64,000 nucleotides of DNA from JBCCFW01 sp039029535 (GTDB taxonomy: Bacteria > Acidobacteriota > JBCCFW01), in assembly GCA_039029535.1 (NCBI GenBank), contig JBCCFW010000013.1, positions 19,501 to 83,500 of the forward strand. The letters run 5' to 3'. Below the pieces are notes generated by a model that did not search any database, was not told where the DNA came from, and saw only the letters and a list, made by a program, of their open reading frames with translations. Positions 8,580 to 17,338 of the stretch are shown piece by piece. The position numbers and the translations under genes are program-made. The first letter of the stretch is position 1, and the number at the start of each line of letters is the position of its first letter.

Positions 8580-10502
8580 ATGAGCCCACTCCTCCGCTTC
8601 GCCCCGGTCCTGGCTCTCTTGCTCGCTTCTCCGGTCACCGCCCGGACCCTCTACGTCTCGGCCACCGCCGGGGACGACCTGGCCGCTGGAGACGAGGCCA
8701 ACCCCTTCGCCACGCTCCAGCGCTGCATCGACGAGTGGAACGACGTCGACCAGGTCACCTGCCTCGGAGCCGGGGTCTTCCACGAGGAGCTGGTCATCGA
8801 CGCCGGTGGTCCGTCGGCCGACGAGCGCAATCAGCTCCTGCCCTGGGACACCGACGCCGACGGTGACGTCTTCGACGAGACCTTCGTGCTCGACGGCGAG
8901 ATGACCCGCAACATCGGCATCGACATCCTCAACGGGACGCACAACGGCGAGATCGGCCACCTGACGGTCCGCAACTACATCGACGACCTCGGCTGCGGCG
9001 GCGACGAGACGATGCACCACGTCCAGTTCCTCTGCTGGGGGGGGTGCAACGACTGGTGGATCCACGACTGCGCCTTCGAGGACCTCGGCCCCGAGTGTGG
9101 CGCCCGTGGTGACTACATCTCCATCCAGCCGCGAGGGGCGGTGCGGCTGGTCGTCGAGCGTTGCAGCTTCGATCGCATCGGCGGCTTCGTCATGCGCTAC
9201 TACGCCGGCGACGACATGGTCTTCCGCGACAACGAGGTGAACATCGTGTCCACGGGGGTCAAGCTCTGGGACACGCAGCCGAGCATCGACGGCTACGGCC
9301 TGTCCGGCTACCTCTTCGAAGGCAACGTCTTCACCTGCGACGGCAACGGGCGCAACCCGAACATGGAGGGCGACTGCTACTCACAGACCGCCATCTCCTT
9401 CGCCGACGACGTGTCGGACACGATCGTGCGGGACAACGTCTTCATTGACTGCCTGGTCGACATCCACTTCGCCACCGACGAGACCTTCGGTGCGGTGCCG
9501 CAGTCGGGCTTCCTCATCGAGCGGAATCACAGCATCAAGACCAGCAACATCTGCAATCCCTGGTCGGGCTCCTTCGTCGCCATCAACGACTGCACCGGGC
9601 CGTCGCGGAACACCGGCGAGCAGATGACCATCACCGACGTGACCATCCGCAACAACCTCATCGAGCACGTCGACGGCGGGATCCGGCAGAACGCGATCTC
9701 CCTCCGCTCGGGCAACCCCGAGCCCTTCGTCAACGACTACGTCATCGAGCACAACACCTTCCGCGGTCACCACGAGGGCATCCGCATCGACAACTGCGAC
9801 CTCGAGTACCGGCTCAACGGCGTGACCATCCGGAACAACCTCTTCGCCGGCATCCAGCAGCGTTACTACTCGATCTGGAGCGGGGATCCGCCGACCGACT
9901 GGATCTCCGACGGCAACGTCTTCGAGCCGGGCGCCATCTTCAACTGGATCGAGACCCTGAGCCTGGAGGACTGGCGGGCGCAGACGGGGCAGGACCTCCT
10001 CTCCACTGCTTGCGTCCCGACCTTCGCCGATGCCCGGGGCTTCGCCCTCGACCCGTCGGACACCTGTGCCGTCGACGCGGGCCTGCCGGGCTCGGGTCCG
10101 GTGGAGGACGCCCACTTGGAGCTGCGCCCGCGCGGCGCGGCTCCGGACGCCGGAGCGGACGAGCTCTGGCCGGACTACCTCCTCGACCTGCGCGTGCGGA
10201 AGACGGACCGCGCGCCCGTGCTCTCCCTGGCCGGGCCGCCGGCCGACCTGCCGGCGGTCCGCTTCCACCGCGGGCAGTTGACGGGATTGCGCGGCGGCTA
10301 CGACCACCAGTCTCCCTTCGGAGCGGCCCCGGCCCTGCCCGAGTGCCGGTCCGATCCGGGCGACACGGTCACCGACGAGGGCTCCGGGGACCAGTCCTGG
10401 TACTACCTCGCCCAGTCGGTCGTCGGGCGCCGCCCGGGTGCGTTCCGTCCCGCCTCGGATGGTGGTTCACGACCCGATCTCGGCGAGACCGGTTGCCCCT
10501 GA
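8580..10502 (+). CDS. Secreted right-handed parallel beta-helix protein
   Basis: 640 residues from the ATG at 8580. This start is chosen because it gives a clean signal peptide (MSPLLRFAPVLALLLASPVTA) directly followed by RTLYVSATAGDD. That opening (YVS..GDD....G....PFATLQ.A) is typical of secreted pectate-lyase-like and DUF1565 proteins. From about residue 110 to 430 there are repeated short rungs such as VTIRNNLIEHVDGG, YVIEHNTFRGHHEGIRI and VTIRNNLFAGI, the asparagine-ladder pattern of a parallel beta-helix. The C-terminal part is a shorter domain with DAGLPGSGP and PDAGADE, often seen at the end of such proteins. Probably binds or cuts a polysaccharide outside the cell, but no catalytic triad is identifiable by eye. 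Confidence 0.85.
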   Translation: MSPLLRFAPVLALLLASPVTARTLYVSATAGDDLAAGDEANPFATLQRCIDEWNDVDQVTCLGAGVFHEELVIDAGGPSADERNQLLPWDTDADGDVFDETFVLDGEMTRNIGIDILNGTHNGEIGHLTVRNYIDDLGCGGDETMHHVQFLCWGGCNDWWIHDCAFEDLGPECGARGDYISIQPRGAVRLVVERCSFDRIGGFVMRYYAGDDMVFRDNEVNIVSTGVKLWDTQPSIDGYGLSGYLFEGNVFTCDGNGRNPNMEGDCYSQTAISFADDVSDTIVRDNVFIDCLVDIHFATDETFGAVPQSGFLIERNHSIKTSNICNPWSGSFVAINDCTGPSRNTGEQMTITDVTIRNNLIEHVDGGIRQNAISLRSGNPEPFVNDYVIEHNTFRGHHEGIRIDNCDLEYRLNGVTIRNNLFAGIQQRYYSIWSGDPPTDWISDGNVFEPGAIFNWIETLSLEDWRAQTGQDLLSTACVPTFADARGFALDPSDTCAVDAGLPGSGPVEDAHLELRPRGAAPDAGADELWPDYLLDLRVRKTDRAPVLSLAGPPADLPAVRFHRGQLTGLRGGYDHQSPFGAAPALPECRSDPGDTVTDEGSGDQSWYYLAQSVVGRRPGAFRPASDGGSRPDLGETGCP

Positions 10503-10539
10503 GACGAGGACAGGGCACGCTCGGCTCCGAGGAGCCGTC

Positions 10540-13500
10540 GTGCGTCGAGAGAACCCGCCGGGAGGGGAGGAGCCGACCCACGCTCAGGCTGCCGAGCCGT
10601 CTTCGAACGACTCCGGCGAGATCGTCGCGCCGGACTGCATCGGGCCGTACCTGGTCGTCGAGGAGATCGGGCGCGGCGGCATGGGCGTGGTGTGGAAGGG
10701 CTATGACACGCGCCTCGATCGGCCCGTGGCCCTCAAGACCATCACCGGCCCCCTCGCCGACGACGAGCGCTGGCTCGAGCGCTTCGTCCGCGAGGCCAAG
10801 CTCCTGGCGAGCCTGAGCCACCCGCACATCGCGGTGGTCCACGACCTCCCGCAGCACGGCAAGCGCCCCGTCATCGTCATGGAGCTGCTGGACGGGTCCA
10901 GTCTCCTCGACCGCGTGCGCGAGGCGGCGCTGAGCTTCGACGAGACCATCCGCATCGCCACCGAGCTCACCCTCGGGCTGGAGGCCGCCCACGAGCGCGG
11001 CATCGTCCACGGTGACCTCAAGCCGGCGAACGTGCAGGTGCTCGACTCGGGGCAGGTCAAGATCCTCGACTTCGGGCTCGCCCGCTCCTTCGAGTGGACG
11101 TCGCAGCCGAACACGCGAGCCTTGCTGGCGGGGACGCCCGGCTACATGAGCCCCGAGCAGGTCCGACGCGAGTTCGTCGACGCCCGCTCGGACCTCTTCA
11201 ACCTCGGCGTCCTCATGTTCGAGGGCCTGACCGGCCAGCGCATCTTCCCCGCCTCCGACGGGAAGCGGGAGATGTCGGTCGTGATCACCCAGGAGCCTCG
11301 CTGGGAGCTCTTGCCCAAGGACACGCCGGAGGGGCTGCGTCGTCTCATCGAGGCCTGTCTCCAGCGCGACGCCAACAAGCGACCGGGGAGCGCCCGCGAG
11401 GTGCGCATGCGGCTCGAGAAGCTGCGTGAGGATCTCGACGAGGTCTCGCTTCCGAAGGTGGTCACGCAGCCACCGGCGCTACCGGCCGAGCGCGACGCCT
11501 TCGTCGGTCGACACGACGAGCTCGCCCAGCTCACCGCGGCCCTGACGGGTGGAGGTCGCTTCGTCACCGTGCTCGGTCCCGTCGGGGTGGGCAAGACGAG
11601 GCTGGTCACGCGGCTGCTCAACCGACCGGAGAGCGAGTGGTCGAGCGTGGCGTGGTTCTGCGACCTCAGCGAGGCACGGTCGGTCGACGGGCTCGTGCAC
11701 GTCGTGGCGGCGGCGCTGGGAGTCACGGTTCATGCCACCGACGGCGTCGAGGCCATCGGTCGCATCCTGGCGGGCCGGGGGCGCAGCCTTCTCGTCCTCG
11801 ACAACTTCGAGCAGCTCGTCGACCACGCGGACGACACGCTCGGCCGCTGGCTGACCCAGTCGCCGGACACGTCCTTCCTGGTGACCAGTCGCGAGAAGCT
11901 CCACCTCTCCGGTGAGGACGTCCTCTTGCTCGAGCCCCTGCCGGTGGCGGGTGCCGGCGTCGAGCTCTTCGTCGAGCGGGGGCGGGCGCATCGTCCGGGC
12001 TTCGCGCTCACCGACGAGAACCGCGAGGCGGTGCTCGAGCTCGTCCGCTTGCTGGAGGGATTGCCGTTGGCCATCGAGCTGGCGGCCGCGCGGCTGCGCG
12101 TGCTCTCACCTGCTCAGCAGCTCGATCGCATGAAGAACCGCTTTCAGCTCTTGTCGGGGACCCGGCCCTCGAACGAGCGTCAGGCGACCTTGCGCAACGC
12201 GCTCGAGTGGTCGTGGGACTTGCTGGAGCCCTGGGAGCAGGCGGCGTTGGCGCAGGCGTCGGTGTTTGCCGGCGGCTTCACCATGGAGGCGGCCGAGGCG
12301 GTGCTCGACCTCTCGCAGTGGTTCGACGCGCCGTGGACCATGGACGCCATCCAGTCGCTCGTCGACAAGAGCCTGCTGCGCACCTGGATCCCCGGTGGGC
12401 TCGGGAACGCGGCGACGGGCGAGCCTTACTTCGGGATGTACACGAGCATCCAGGAGCACGCTCGCGAGAAGCTCTGCACGGAGGGCGCGATCCCCGACGG
12501 CGCGAGCGGCCCGACGGCCGAGGAGGCCGCGCGGGTTCGTCACGGCAAGTACCACGCGAACCTGGTCGAGGGATCGGATGACCCGGCGAATCAGCGTCGC
12601 TTGGAGCTGGCGCTCGACAACCTGGTGATCGCCTGTCGTCGTGCGCGGGAGCGAGGAGACGGTGAGACCGCCCGGGCCTGCCTGGCGGGCTCCTGGCGCG
12701 TGCTCAAGGCGCGGGGTCCCATCGCCACCGGCCTGGAGCTCGGGCTGGAAGTCGCGGAGCTCGACGAGCTCGAGGACGGTGAGCGCGCGAAGATGCTGCT
12801 GGTCGCCGCCGAGGCGGCTCAGGGCCTGGGCGACCTCGAGGCGGCGCGTGGTCACTACGAGGGGGCGCTGGTCGCCTGCCGGGCGGCAGGAGACCGACCG
12901 CTCGAGGGCGTGCTGCTGAGCAACCTCGGCAACCTGTGCTTGCGTCAGCATCGTCTCGACGAGGCGGCGCAGGACTACGCTGACGGCCTGGCCATTCATC
13001 GCGAGGTCGGCAACCGGCGGGCGGAGCGCACGGCCCTCAACAACCTCGGAGCCCTGCACGAGCGCGAGGGTCGTCTCGACGAGGCGCGCGAGCTGGTCGA
13101 GGTGGCCTTGCTCCTGGCGCGCGAGGACGACGACCACGCCCAGCATCAGCTCTGCGTCGACAACCTCGTGAGCCTCTCGCTCAACGCTGGAAAGGCGAGC
13201 GAGGCGCGTGCCTTGCTGGACGAGGCGCTCGAGCATCATCGATCGAAGGGAGCGCGAGCGGAGGAGTGTCGTGCCTTGCTCGGTCTCGGGATGTTGCTGG
13301 AAGAAGACGACGAGCTGACGGAGGCCCGCGCTCGTCTCGACGAGGCGCTGGCGGCGGCGCGTGAGCTCGATGACCCGCACCTGCTGGGCGATGCGCTCGG
13401 GGCGCTCGGGGGCGTGCTCGCGGCGTTGGGTGAGGAGGAGGAAGCGGAGGCGGCGTTCGCGGAGGGTGAGCGTCACCTGCGTCGGGTCGGTCACGTCGAG

Positions 13501-13704
13501 CGTCTGACCCGCTTCCTGGTGAGGCGGGGTCAAGGCGAGCTCCGCATCGGTCACGACGCGACGGCCCGGTCGTGCCTGCTGGAGGCCGAGACGCTGGCGG
13601 CTCGACTCGCGGTGGCGCCGGGGAGTCGGCTGGCGCGTCAGTTGGAGGCGCTGCGGGAGGGAGTGGATGCGGAGGGGGGCGAGCCGTCGGGGAGTGGGGG
13701 CTGA
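10540..13704 (+). CDS. Ser/Thr protein kinase - STAND NTPase - TPR signalling protein
   Basis: 1054 residues from a GTG at 10540, which has AGGAG five to six bases upstream; earlier starts in the frame overlap the previous gene. Residues 35-300 are a Hanks-type kinase: glycine loop GRGGMGVVWKG (about 44-54), VALK lysine (66), catalytic HGDLKPAN (157-164), DFGLA (177-181), and GTPGYMSPEQ. The HRD arginine is replaced by glycine (HGD), making it a non-RD kinase. Then comes an NB-ARC/STAND module like that of AfsR and LuxR-type regulators: Walker A GPVGVGKT (346-353), Walker B LLVLDNFEQL, FLVTSREKL, and LPLAIELAAARL. The C-terminal 400 residues are TPRs (for example LNNLGALHEREGRLDEA). No DNA-binding or transmembrane segment is seen. 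Likely an ATP-switched cytoplasmic signalling scaffold that phosphorylates unknown targets. Confidence 0.92.
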   Translation: MRRENPPGGEEPTHAQAAEPSSNDSGEIVAPDCIGPYLVVEEIGRGGMGVVWKGYDTRLDRPVALKTITGPLADDERWLERFVREAKLLASLSHPHIAVVHDLPQHGKRPVIVMELLDGSSLLDRVREAALSFDETIRIATELTLGLEAAHERGIVHGDLKPANVQVLDSGQVKILDFGLARSFEWTSQPNTRALLAGTPGYMSPEQVRREFVDARSDLFNLGVLMFEGLTGQRIFPASDGKREMSVVITQEPRWELLPKDTPEGLRRLIEACLQRDANKRPGSAREVRMRLEKLREDLDEVSLPKVVTQPPALPAERDAFVGRHDELAQLTAALTGGGRFVTVLGPVGVGKTRLVTRLLNRPESEWSSVAWFCDLSEARSVDGLVHVVAAALGVTVHATDGVEAIGRILAGRGRSLLVLDNFEQLVDHADDTLGRWLTQSPDTSFLVTSREKLHLSGEDVLLLEPLPVAGAGVELFVERGRAHRPGFALTDENREAVLELVRLLEGLPLAIELAAARLRVLSPAQQLDRMKNRFQLLSGTRPSNERQATLRNALEWSWDLLEPWEQAALAQASVFAGGFTMEAAEAVLDLSQWFDAPWTMDAIQSLVDKSLLRTWIPGGLGNAATGEPYFGMYTSIQEHAREKLCTEGAIPDGASGPTAEEAARVRHGKYHANLVEGSDDPANQRRLELALDNLVIACRRARERGDGETARACLAGSWRVLKARGPIATGLELGLEVAELDELEDGERAKMLLVAAEAAQGLGDLEAARGHYEGALVACRAAGDRPLEGVLLSNLGNLCLRQHRLDEAAQDYADGLAIHREVGNRRAERTALNNLGALHEREGRLDEARELVEVALLLAREDDDHAQHQLCVDNLVSLSLNAGKASEARALLDEALEHHRSKGARAEECRALLGLGMLLEEDDELTEARARLDEALAAARELDDPHLLGDALGALGGVLAALGEEEEAEAAFAEGERHLRRVGHVERLTRFLVRRGQGELRIGHDATARSCLLEAETLAARLAVAPGSRLARQLEALREGVDAEGGEPSGSGG

Positions 13705-13776
13705 CTTCCGGCAAGAGGCACGTGCTCTCGGTGGAGCCTGGCTGATAGGTGGGACGATGCGAACGGGGCCGAGGAG

Positions 13777-14151
13777 ATGAGCTCACTACTGGCTCGTGAG
13801 GTGACCATCGACGAGATCGACGGCGTGCTCGTGATCGGGTTTGCTGCGGAGAACGAGGAGTACCTCTTGTTGCAGCGGTCTCTCGAGCCCAGCGAGCAAG
13901 ACGTCGCCCTGGGGCACGACGCCGTCTACATCGAGCGCAACTCCCAGCTCCGATCTGCCTACGGCGGCATCGTGCGCGTGGTGTTGTCTTCGCGTGCGGT
14001 CGTGTTGGAGCTGAGCGAGGAGACCGCTGAGGCGATCGGTAGTGAGGGTGTCTTCCGAGTCGACCTCGATCTCGAGTCACAGCGTCTCGAGGTCCTGCGG
14101 GAGTCCCTGGACCGGCTCCATGGTGGTGGCCCCGAGCGGAGTAGTGAGTAG
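13777..14151 (+). CDS. Imm10-like immunity protein, no toxin gene nearby
   Basis: 124 residues. The pattern EYLLLQRSLEPSEQD, then an aspartate-rich turn with VYIERN, then SAYGGIVRVVLSSRAVVLEL, closely follows the Imm10 family, whose members protect against polymorphic toxins carried by contact-dependent secretion systems. The protein is small, acidic and has no signal peptide, so it is cytoplasmic. No polymorphic toxin gene adjoins it: upstream is the kinase (73 bp away) and downstream are convergent secreted-protein genes. The start ATG at 13777 follows GAGGAG without a gap, which is poor spacing. A GTG at 13801 is an alternative start. Base composition from here to about 15.6 kb is less GC-rich than the flanks, in line with acquisition by transfer. 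Confidence 0.75.
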   Translation: MSSLLAREVTIDEIDGVLVIGFAAENEEYLLLQRSLEPSEQDVALGHDAVYIERNSQLRSAYGGIVRVVLSSRAVVLELSEETAEAIGSEGVFRVDLDLESQRLEVLRESLDRLHGGGPERSSE

Positions 14152-14205
14152 AGGGTGTTCATCACCCGTCGGGCTGGGAAGGCTGGCCGTGTTGAGGACA
14201 GACGT

Positions 14206-15072
14206 TCAGCCTCCCGGCGCCTTGACCTTCACGTGTTCGCGTAGCCGATGGCCCTTGCCCGGTCCGAGAAGTGAGATGTGAGTCTTGGTTTCGTGAGTGA
14301 GGTTTGCGCTCTCGATGAGTTCGATCAAGGGCGCCAGGTCCTCTCTCGTCAAGACAAACGTCCGCATGCTGGTTGCTTGATCCCACTCGGTCGTGACGGT
14401 CGGGATCTTCAGCAGCTCTTCTGCTTCACGGAGAAGCTCGGAGTCCCACTCGGGCCGGATGACCTCGGGTGCTTTCTCAGCAGAAACGACTCGGCCTGCC
14501 TTGGACGTCAGGAGAGTGATTGGCCAAGACTCGACCTTGCCGTCATCCCGAGCCGTCTCCTTGACGGATGCGAGCTCTCGGAAGCTGACTCGAGCCGTTC
14601 GACGTTCTTCCGTTCCGTCTTGAAGTCTCACGCGAGCTTCAGCATCGATGGCTTGGAGGCCGCTCTCGTCGGTGGTCTTGTCGGTGAGCCGAGCGCAGAG
14701 CCACGGCTCAGACTGGTACTCCCGGACGACCTTCGTCCACGAGAGCTCGTCATTTCGAACTAGAGGTTCGAAGATCCACCCCTGACACTCGGCCGTTGGG
14801 TCGGCGAGGTCGTCGAAGCGGGAAGCGAGGATGAGACGCTGGGCGACGTTGGTGCTGGTGAAGTGGCCCAGCTCATCGGAGAGCACGCGGAGGTAGCCGC
14901 TCCCACCAGACTGTTCGAGGAAAGGGCCGGTCTCGAACAGGAACTCGATAGCCGGGTCGGGGACCGCTTTGACCTCCCAACCAAGGGCCGCTGCCAGCAC
15001 GCTCTCGAGGTCGGCGACAGCGGTGCCAGTTCCGAGACTCCATGCCAGCAGCAATCCCAATGGCCTCAGCAC
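14206..15072 (-). CDS. Secreted protein of unknown function
   Basis: 288 residues from a GTG at 15072, with a signal peptide (MLRPLGLLLAWSLGTGTAVA). The mature protein is soluble-looking and mixed alpha/beta, without recognisable motifs. Pieces such as GHFTSTNVAQRLILASRF and LTREDLAPLIELIESANL suggest two small domains. It lies 25 bp after a small secreted cysteine-rich protein on the same strand and probably shares its transcript. The gene is visibly less GC-rich than its neighbours and uses codons such as AAG/TCT/GTT more freely, suggesting a different origin. I do not recognise a family. Confidence 0.7.
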   Translation of the reverse strand: MLRPLGLLLAWSLGTGTAVADLESVLAAALGWEVKAVPDPAIEFLFETGPFLEQSGGSGYLRVLSDELGHFTSTNVAQRLILASRFDDLADPTAECQGWIFEPLVRNDELSWTKVVREYQSEPWLCARLTDKTTDESGLQAIDAEARVRLQDGTEERRTARVSFRELASVKETARDDGKVESWPITLLTSKAGRVVSAEKAPEVIRPEWDSELLREAEELLKIPTVTTEWDQATSMRTFVLTREDLAPLIELIESANLTHETKTHISLLGPGKGHRLREHVKVKAPGG

Positions 15073-15096
15073 TTCACGCCTCCAGTCGTCATGAGG

Positions 15097-15402
15097 TCAG
15101 CAGCCGGTGATGTCGAGGTCCCGGTCGTCCGAGTCATTCGAGACCATGCCTCCGTTCCCGCCGACTCGAGCACAGTAGCCGGAGTCGCCAGGGCCTTCCA
15201 GCCAGATCCCCTGGCCCGCCTCGAGACAAGCGCATTCGCCTGGGCCAAGGGTGATCGTCTCACCACGCTCCGGCCCGGTTCTCCCACCGCAGGGCTCGTT
15301 GCAAGACCCCCCGGAGCCGCCATCTCCGGAACCTCCGTTGTCGGCAGCTAATCCAGGAGTGACCAACAGTGCGACGGTAAGAAGCAATGCAAGTGAGCGC
15401 AT
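15097..15402 (-). CDS. Small secreted cysteine-rich protein
   Basis: 101 residues from the ATG at 15402. This start has GGGAGA upstream and gives a good signal peptide (MRSLALLLTVALLVTPGLA); a longer form from 15477 would bury the signal sequence. The mature part begins with a glycine/serine-rich linker and carries six cysteines (SCNEPCGG, GECACLEAG, SGYCARVGG and a C-terminal Cys), likely disulfide-bonded after export. The TITLGPGECACLEAGQGIWLE segment could be a small beta domain. No family recognised. It is the first gene of a probable two-gene unit with the secreted protein downstream, and its upstream region is unusually AT-rich. Confidence 0.7.
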   Translation of the reverse strand: MRSLALLLTVALLVTPGLAADNGGSGDGGSGGSCNEPCGGRTGPERGETITLGPGECACLEAGQGIWLEGPGDSGYCARVGGNGGMVSNDSDDRDLDITGC

Positions 15403-15835
15403 CCAGGTGTCTCCCAAGGGATGGGGGCCGCCGAGATCCGGATGGAGAAGGCTAGAGAAGTGCTTCCCGTTGGCCATGCTGTTCTTGATGGTGACTAAAA
15501 TTTACTTTCGCAGTTTTGTTTTGTCTAGTCTTATGGTTATTGTGTGCGGCGTGCGGCCTGTAGTGTGTGAACCGATCTTTGAGCTGCGCTGAGGTCTCGC
15601 GCATTGCCCGTTTCGGTCTCGAACTCACTAGGCAAGGGAGCGGTAGCACGCCTCCCTGATCCGCCCTGCTCTCTTCCCGAGCTCTCCCTTCCGTCGATGG
15701 ATGCCGGTGCGCACGAGGTGGCGCAGCGGTCAAGGAGCGCGAAGCGCCCGAAGGCTTGTCCTTGACGGCGAGCCGCTGAGTGTCACCGTCGCCAGAGGTG
15801 GAAGGGGAGCGCCCGACGACCCAGCCATCACGCCG
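15403..15835. other. Long intergenic stretch, AT-rich in part
   Basis: No convincing gene is found here; the only open frames are short and lack both a ribosome site and protein-like composition. Between about 15480 and 15560 the sequence is markedly AT-rich (runs such as ctaaaatttac and gttttgttttg), which probably holds the promoter of the small secreted protein on the minus strand. Its right part contains a strongly self-complementary element, listed separately. Confidence 0.6.
15717..15787. other. Self-complementary element, possible structured RNA or terminator
   Basis: Nested inverted repeats: GGTGGC (15717-15722) with GTCACC (15782-15787), CAGCGG (15724-15729) with CCGCTG (15773-15778), and GTCAAGGA (15729-15736) with TCCTTGAC (15759-15766), which shares base 15729 with the preceding arm. 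Inside is a small GCGC-GAA-GCGC hairpin. It lies 50-120 bases past the stop of the exonuclease gene. There is no T-run, so it is not a classical terminator; the strand of any transcript is unknown. Confidence 0.4.
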
Positions 15836-16705
15836 CTACCGCCACCTCGGCACTCGCTCCATCACCCCCTCCACGCCGATCCGCTCCACCAGCTCCGTCA
15901 GCAGCGCGCGGTCTGCCCCCATCCACTCCAGATCCGCCGGCTCATCCCGAATCGGCAAGTCGCACCGCCGCACCGACAGGTCGCGCTGCAACAGCACCTC
16001 CCGGTACCGCTCGCGGAAGGTCGCAGCCAAGCGAGCCTTCCCGCGGATCTCCACGTCCCAGTCGTCGAGGTCCTCAGGCACGTCTTCGAGCGAGTCGTAG
16101 CGCAGGAGCAACGCCACCGCCGACTTCGGGCCCCAGCCCGGGATCCCCGGCAAGCCATCGGACACGTCACCGATGAGCGCGAAGAGCTCCGGGATGCGCG
16201 AAGGCCCGACGCCGAAGCGCTCGACGACCCCGGCCTCGTCCGTCACCTTGCCCTTGCTGCGATCGAACAACACGACCTGCTCGCCACGCACGCACTGAGC
16301 GAAGTCCTTGTCGGTCGAGCAGATCACCACTTGCTCGACGCTCGGGTCGGCGGCGTAGCGGGCGGCACCGGTCGAGATGCCCTCGTCCGCCTGGAAGCGG
16401 GTCATGGGCCAGACGACGAGCCCGAGCGCGCGGGCCACGTCGGCGGCCAGGGGAAACTGCGACCGGAGCAAGGCGCCGTCGGAGCGGTCCTTGCGGTCGC
16501 GACCGCCATCGACGATGGAGTCGAAGACCACCGCGACGTGCGTCGCTCCGTCCTTGCGGACGAGCTTGAGAAAGGAGTGAGTCAGCGCTCGGGCCGCGCC
16601 GACCTCACGCCCATCCGTTGCCTGCGCCCGCGGTGCGCCATGGAAGCAGCGGAAGAGCTCGAGCGTCCCGTCGACGAGGTGGACGCGAAAGCGAGCTTCG
16701 CTCAG
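15836..16705 (-). CDS. 5'-3' exonuclease (PolA N-terminal/FEN-like)
   Basis: 289 residues if begun at the CTG at 16705. The nearest conventional start, GTG 16531, would remove the first conserved motif. The frame upstream of it reads VHLVDGTLELFRCFHGAP, the expected N-terminus of the stand-alone 5'-3' exonuclease family (metal-binding Asp in VDGT). Further motifs: VVFDS, RFQADEGIS (the acidic ADE cluster), VICSTDKDFAQCV (the TDKD metal ligands) and the helix-hairpin-helix LIGDVSDGLPGIPGWGPKSA. The proposed CTG overlaps the previous gene's stop as CTGA, in the way ATGA overlaps occur elsewhere here, so translational coupling could allow the weak start. Role by family: removes flaps or RNA primers in replication and repair. 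Cytoplasmic. Confidence 0.85.
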   Translation of the reverse strand: MSEARFRVHLVDGTLELFRCFHGAPRAQATDGREVGAARALTHSFLKLVRKDGATHVAVVFDSIVDGGRDRKDRSDGALLRSQFPLAADVARALGLVVWPMTRFQADEGISTGAARYAADPSVEQVVICSTDKDFAQCVRGEQVVLFDRSKGKVTDEAGVVERFGVGPSRIPELFALIGDVSDGLPGIPGWGPKSAVALLLRYDSLEDVPEDLDDWDVEIRGKARLAATFRERYREVLLQRDLSVRRCDLPIRDEPADLEWMGADRALLTELVERIGVEGVMERVPRWR

Positions 16706-17277
16706 CGCCCGACCCGCACGCTCTCGACCATGACCATCGACATGGTCAGGGCTCCCGAGGCGTCGCGCTGCTCGAGCTTGACCGGCGGACCGGGCAGGTC
16801 GGAGGCGAAGCTGAAGCGCATGGTCCCGCCATCCTCACCACGGACCTCGTAGATCCATCCCGGGAGGCTCACGCCGAGACCCGACTCGAGCGCGTCGGTG
16901 GGCGTGATGCGGGTGACCTCGGCGGGGAATGAGGCATGGCCCTGCAAGGCCTTCCAGGCGCTGCGCGACTCCTGTGGCTCACCCATCGGAGTGCCGTCGG
17001 CCAGGCGAGCGGTCGCGCTGACGGTCACTCCCTCGGCGTCACCCGCGCTGAAGTCGGTGGTCTGGAGCATGGCCGGTCCGCTGCCCTGCTCGATGCGGAA
17101 GACGATGCGGTGCCCGTCGGCACAACCGCGGCGGATCTGGTCCGCCGTGAACGGCGTGGGCGCGTGACCCGGCGTGAGGACGTGGCTCCGGCCGGGGACC
17201 GCCGGCGCAGCCGAGGCCGAGCCGGCGACGATGCCGAGCAGGACGAGGGTAGGGGTGACGTGGCGCAGCTCGGTCAT
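16702..17277 (-). CDS. Secreted protein of unknown function
   Basis: 191 residues with a signal peptide (MTELRHVTPTLVLLGIVAGSASA). The mature protein has SHVLTPGHAPTPFTADQIRRGC near its start and ends in a segment rich in beta strands (GWIYEVRGEDGGTMRFSFA). This layout resembles small periplasmic proteins in which a start segment of the type F.A.EIR..C..G precedes a beta-barrel or lipocalin-like domain, but I cannot name the family. Its stop TGA shares bases with the proposed CTG start of the exonuclease gene, so the two are probably cotranscribed. Confidence 0.75.
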   Translation of the reverse strand: MTELRHVTPTLVLLGIVAGSASAAPAVPGRSHVLTPGHAPTPFTADQIRRGCADGHRIVFRIEQGSGPAMLQTTDFSAGDAEGVTVSATARLADGTPMGEPQESRSAWKALQGHASFPAEVTRITPTDALESGLGVSLPGWIYEVRGEDGGTMRFSFASDLPGPPVKLEQRDASGALTMSMVMVESVRVGR

Positions 17278-17338
17278 GAGGTCTCTCCGAGGGGGATGTC
17301 GCCAGAACGACCGGCGGGTCGCGACGGTTCCCGAGTCG

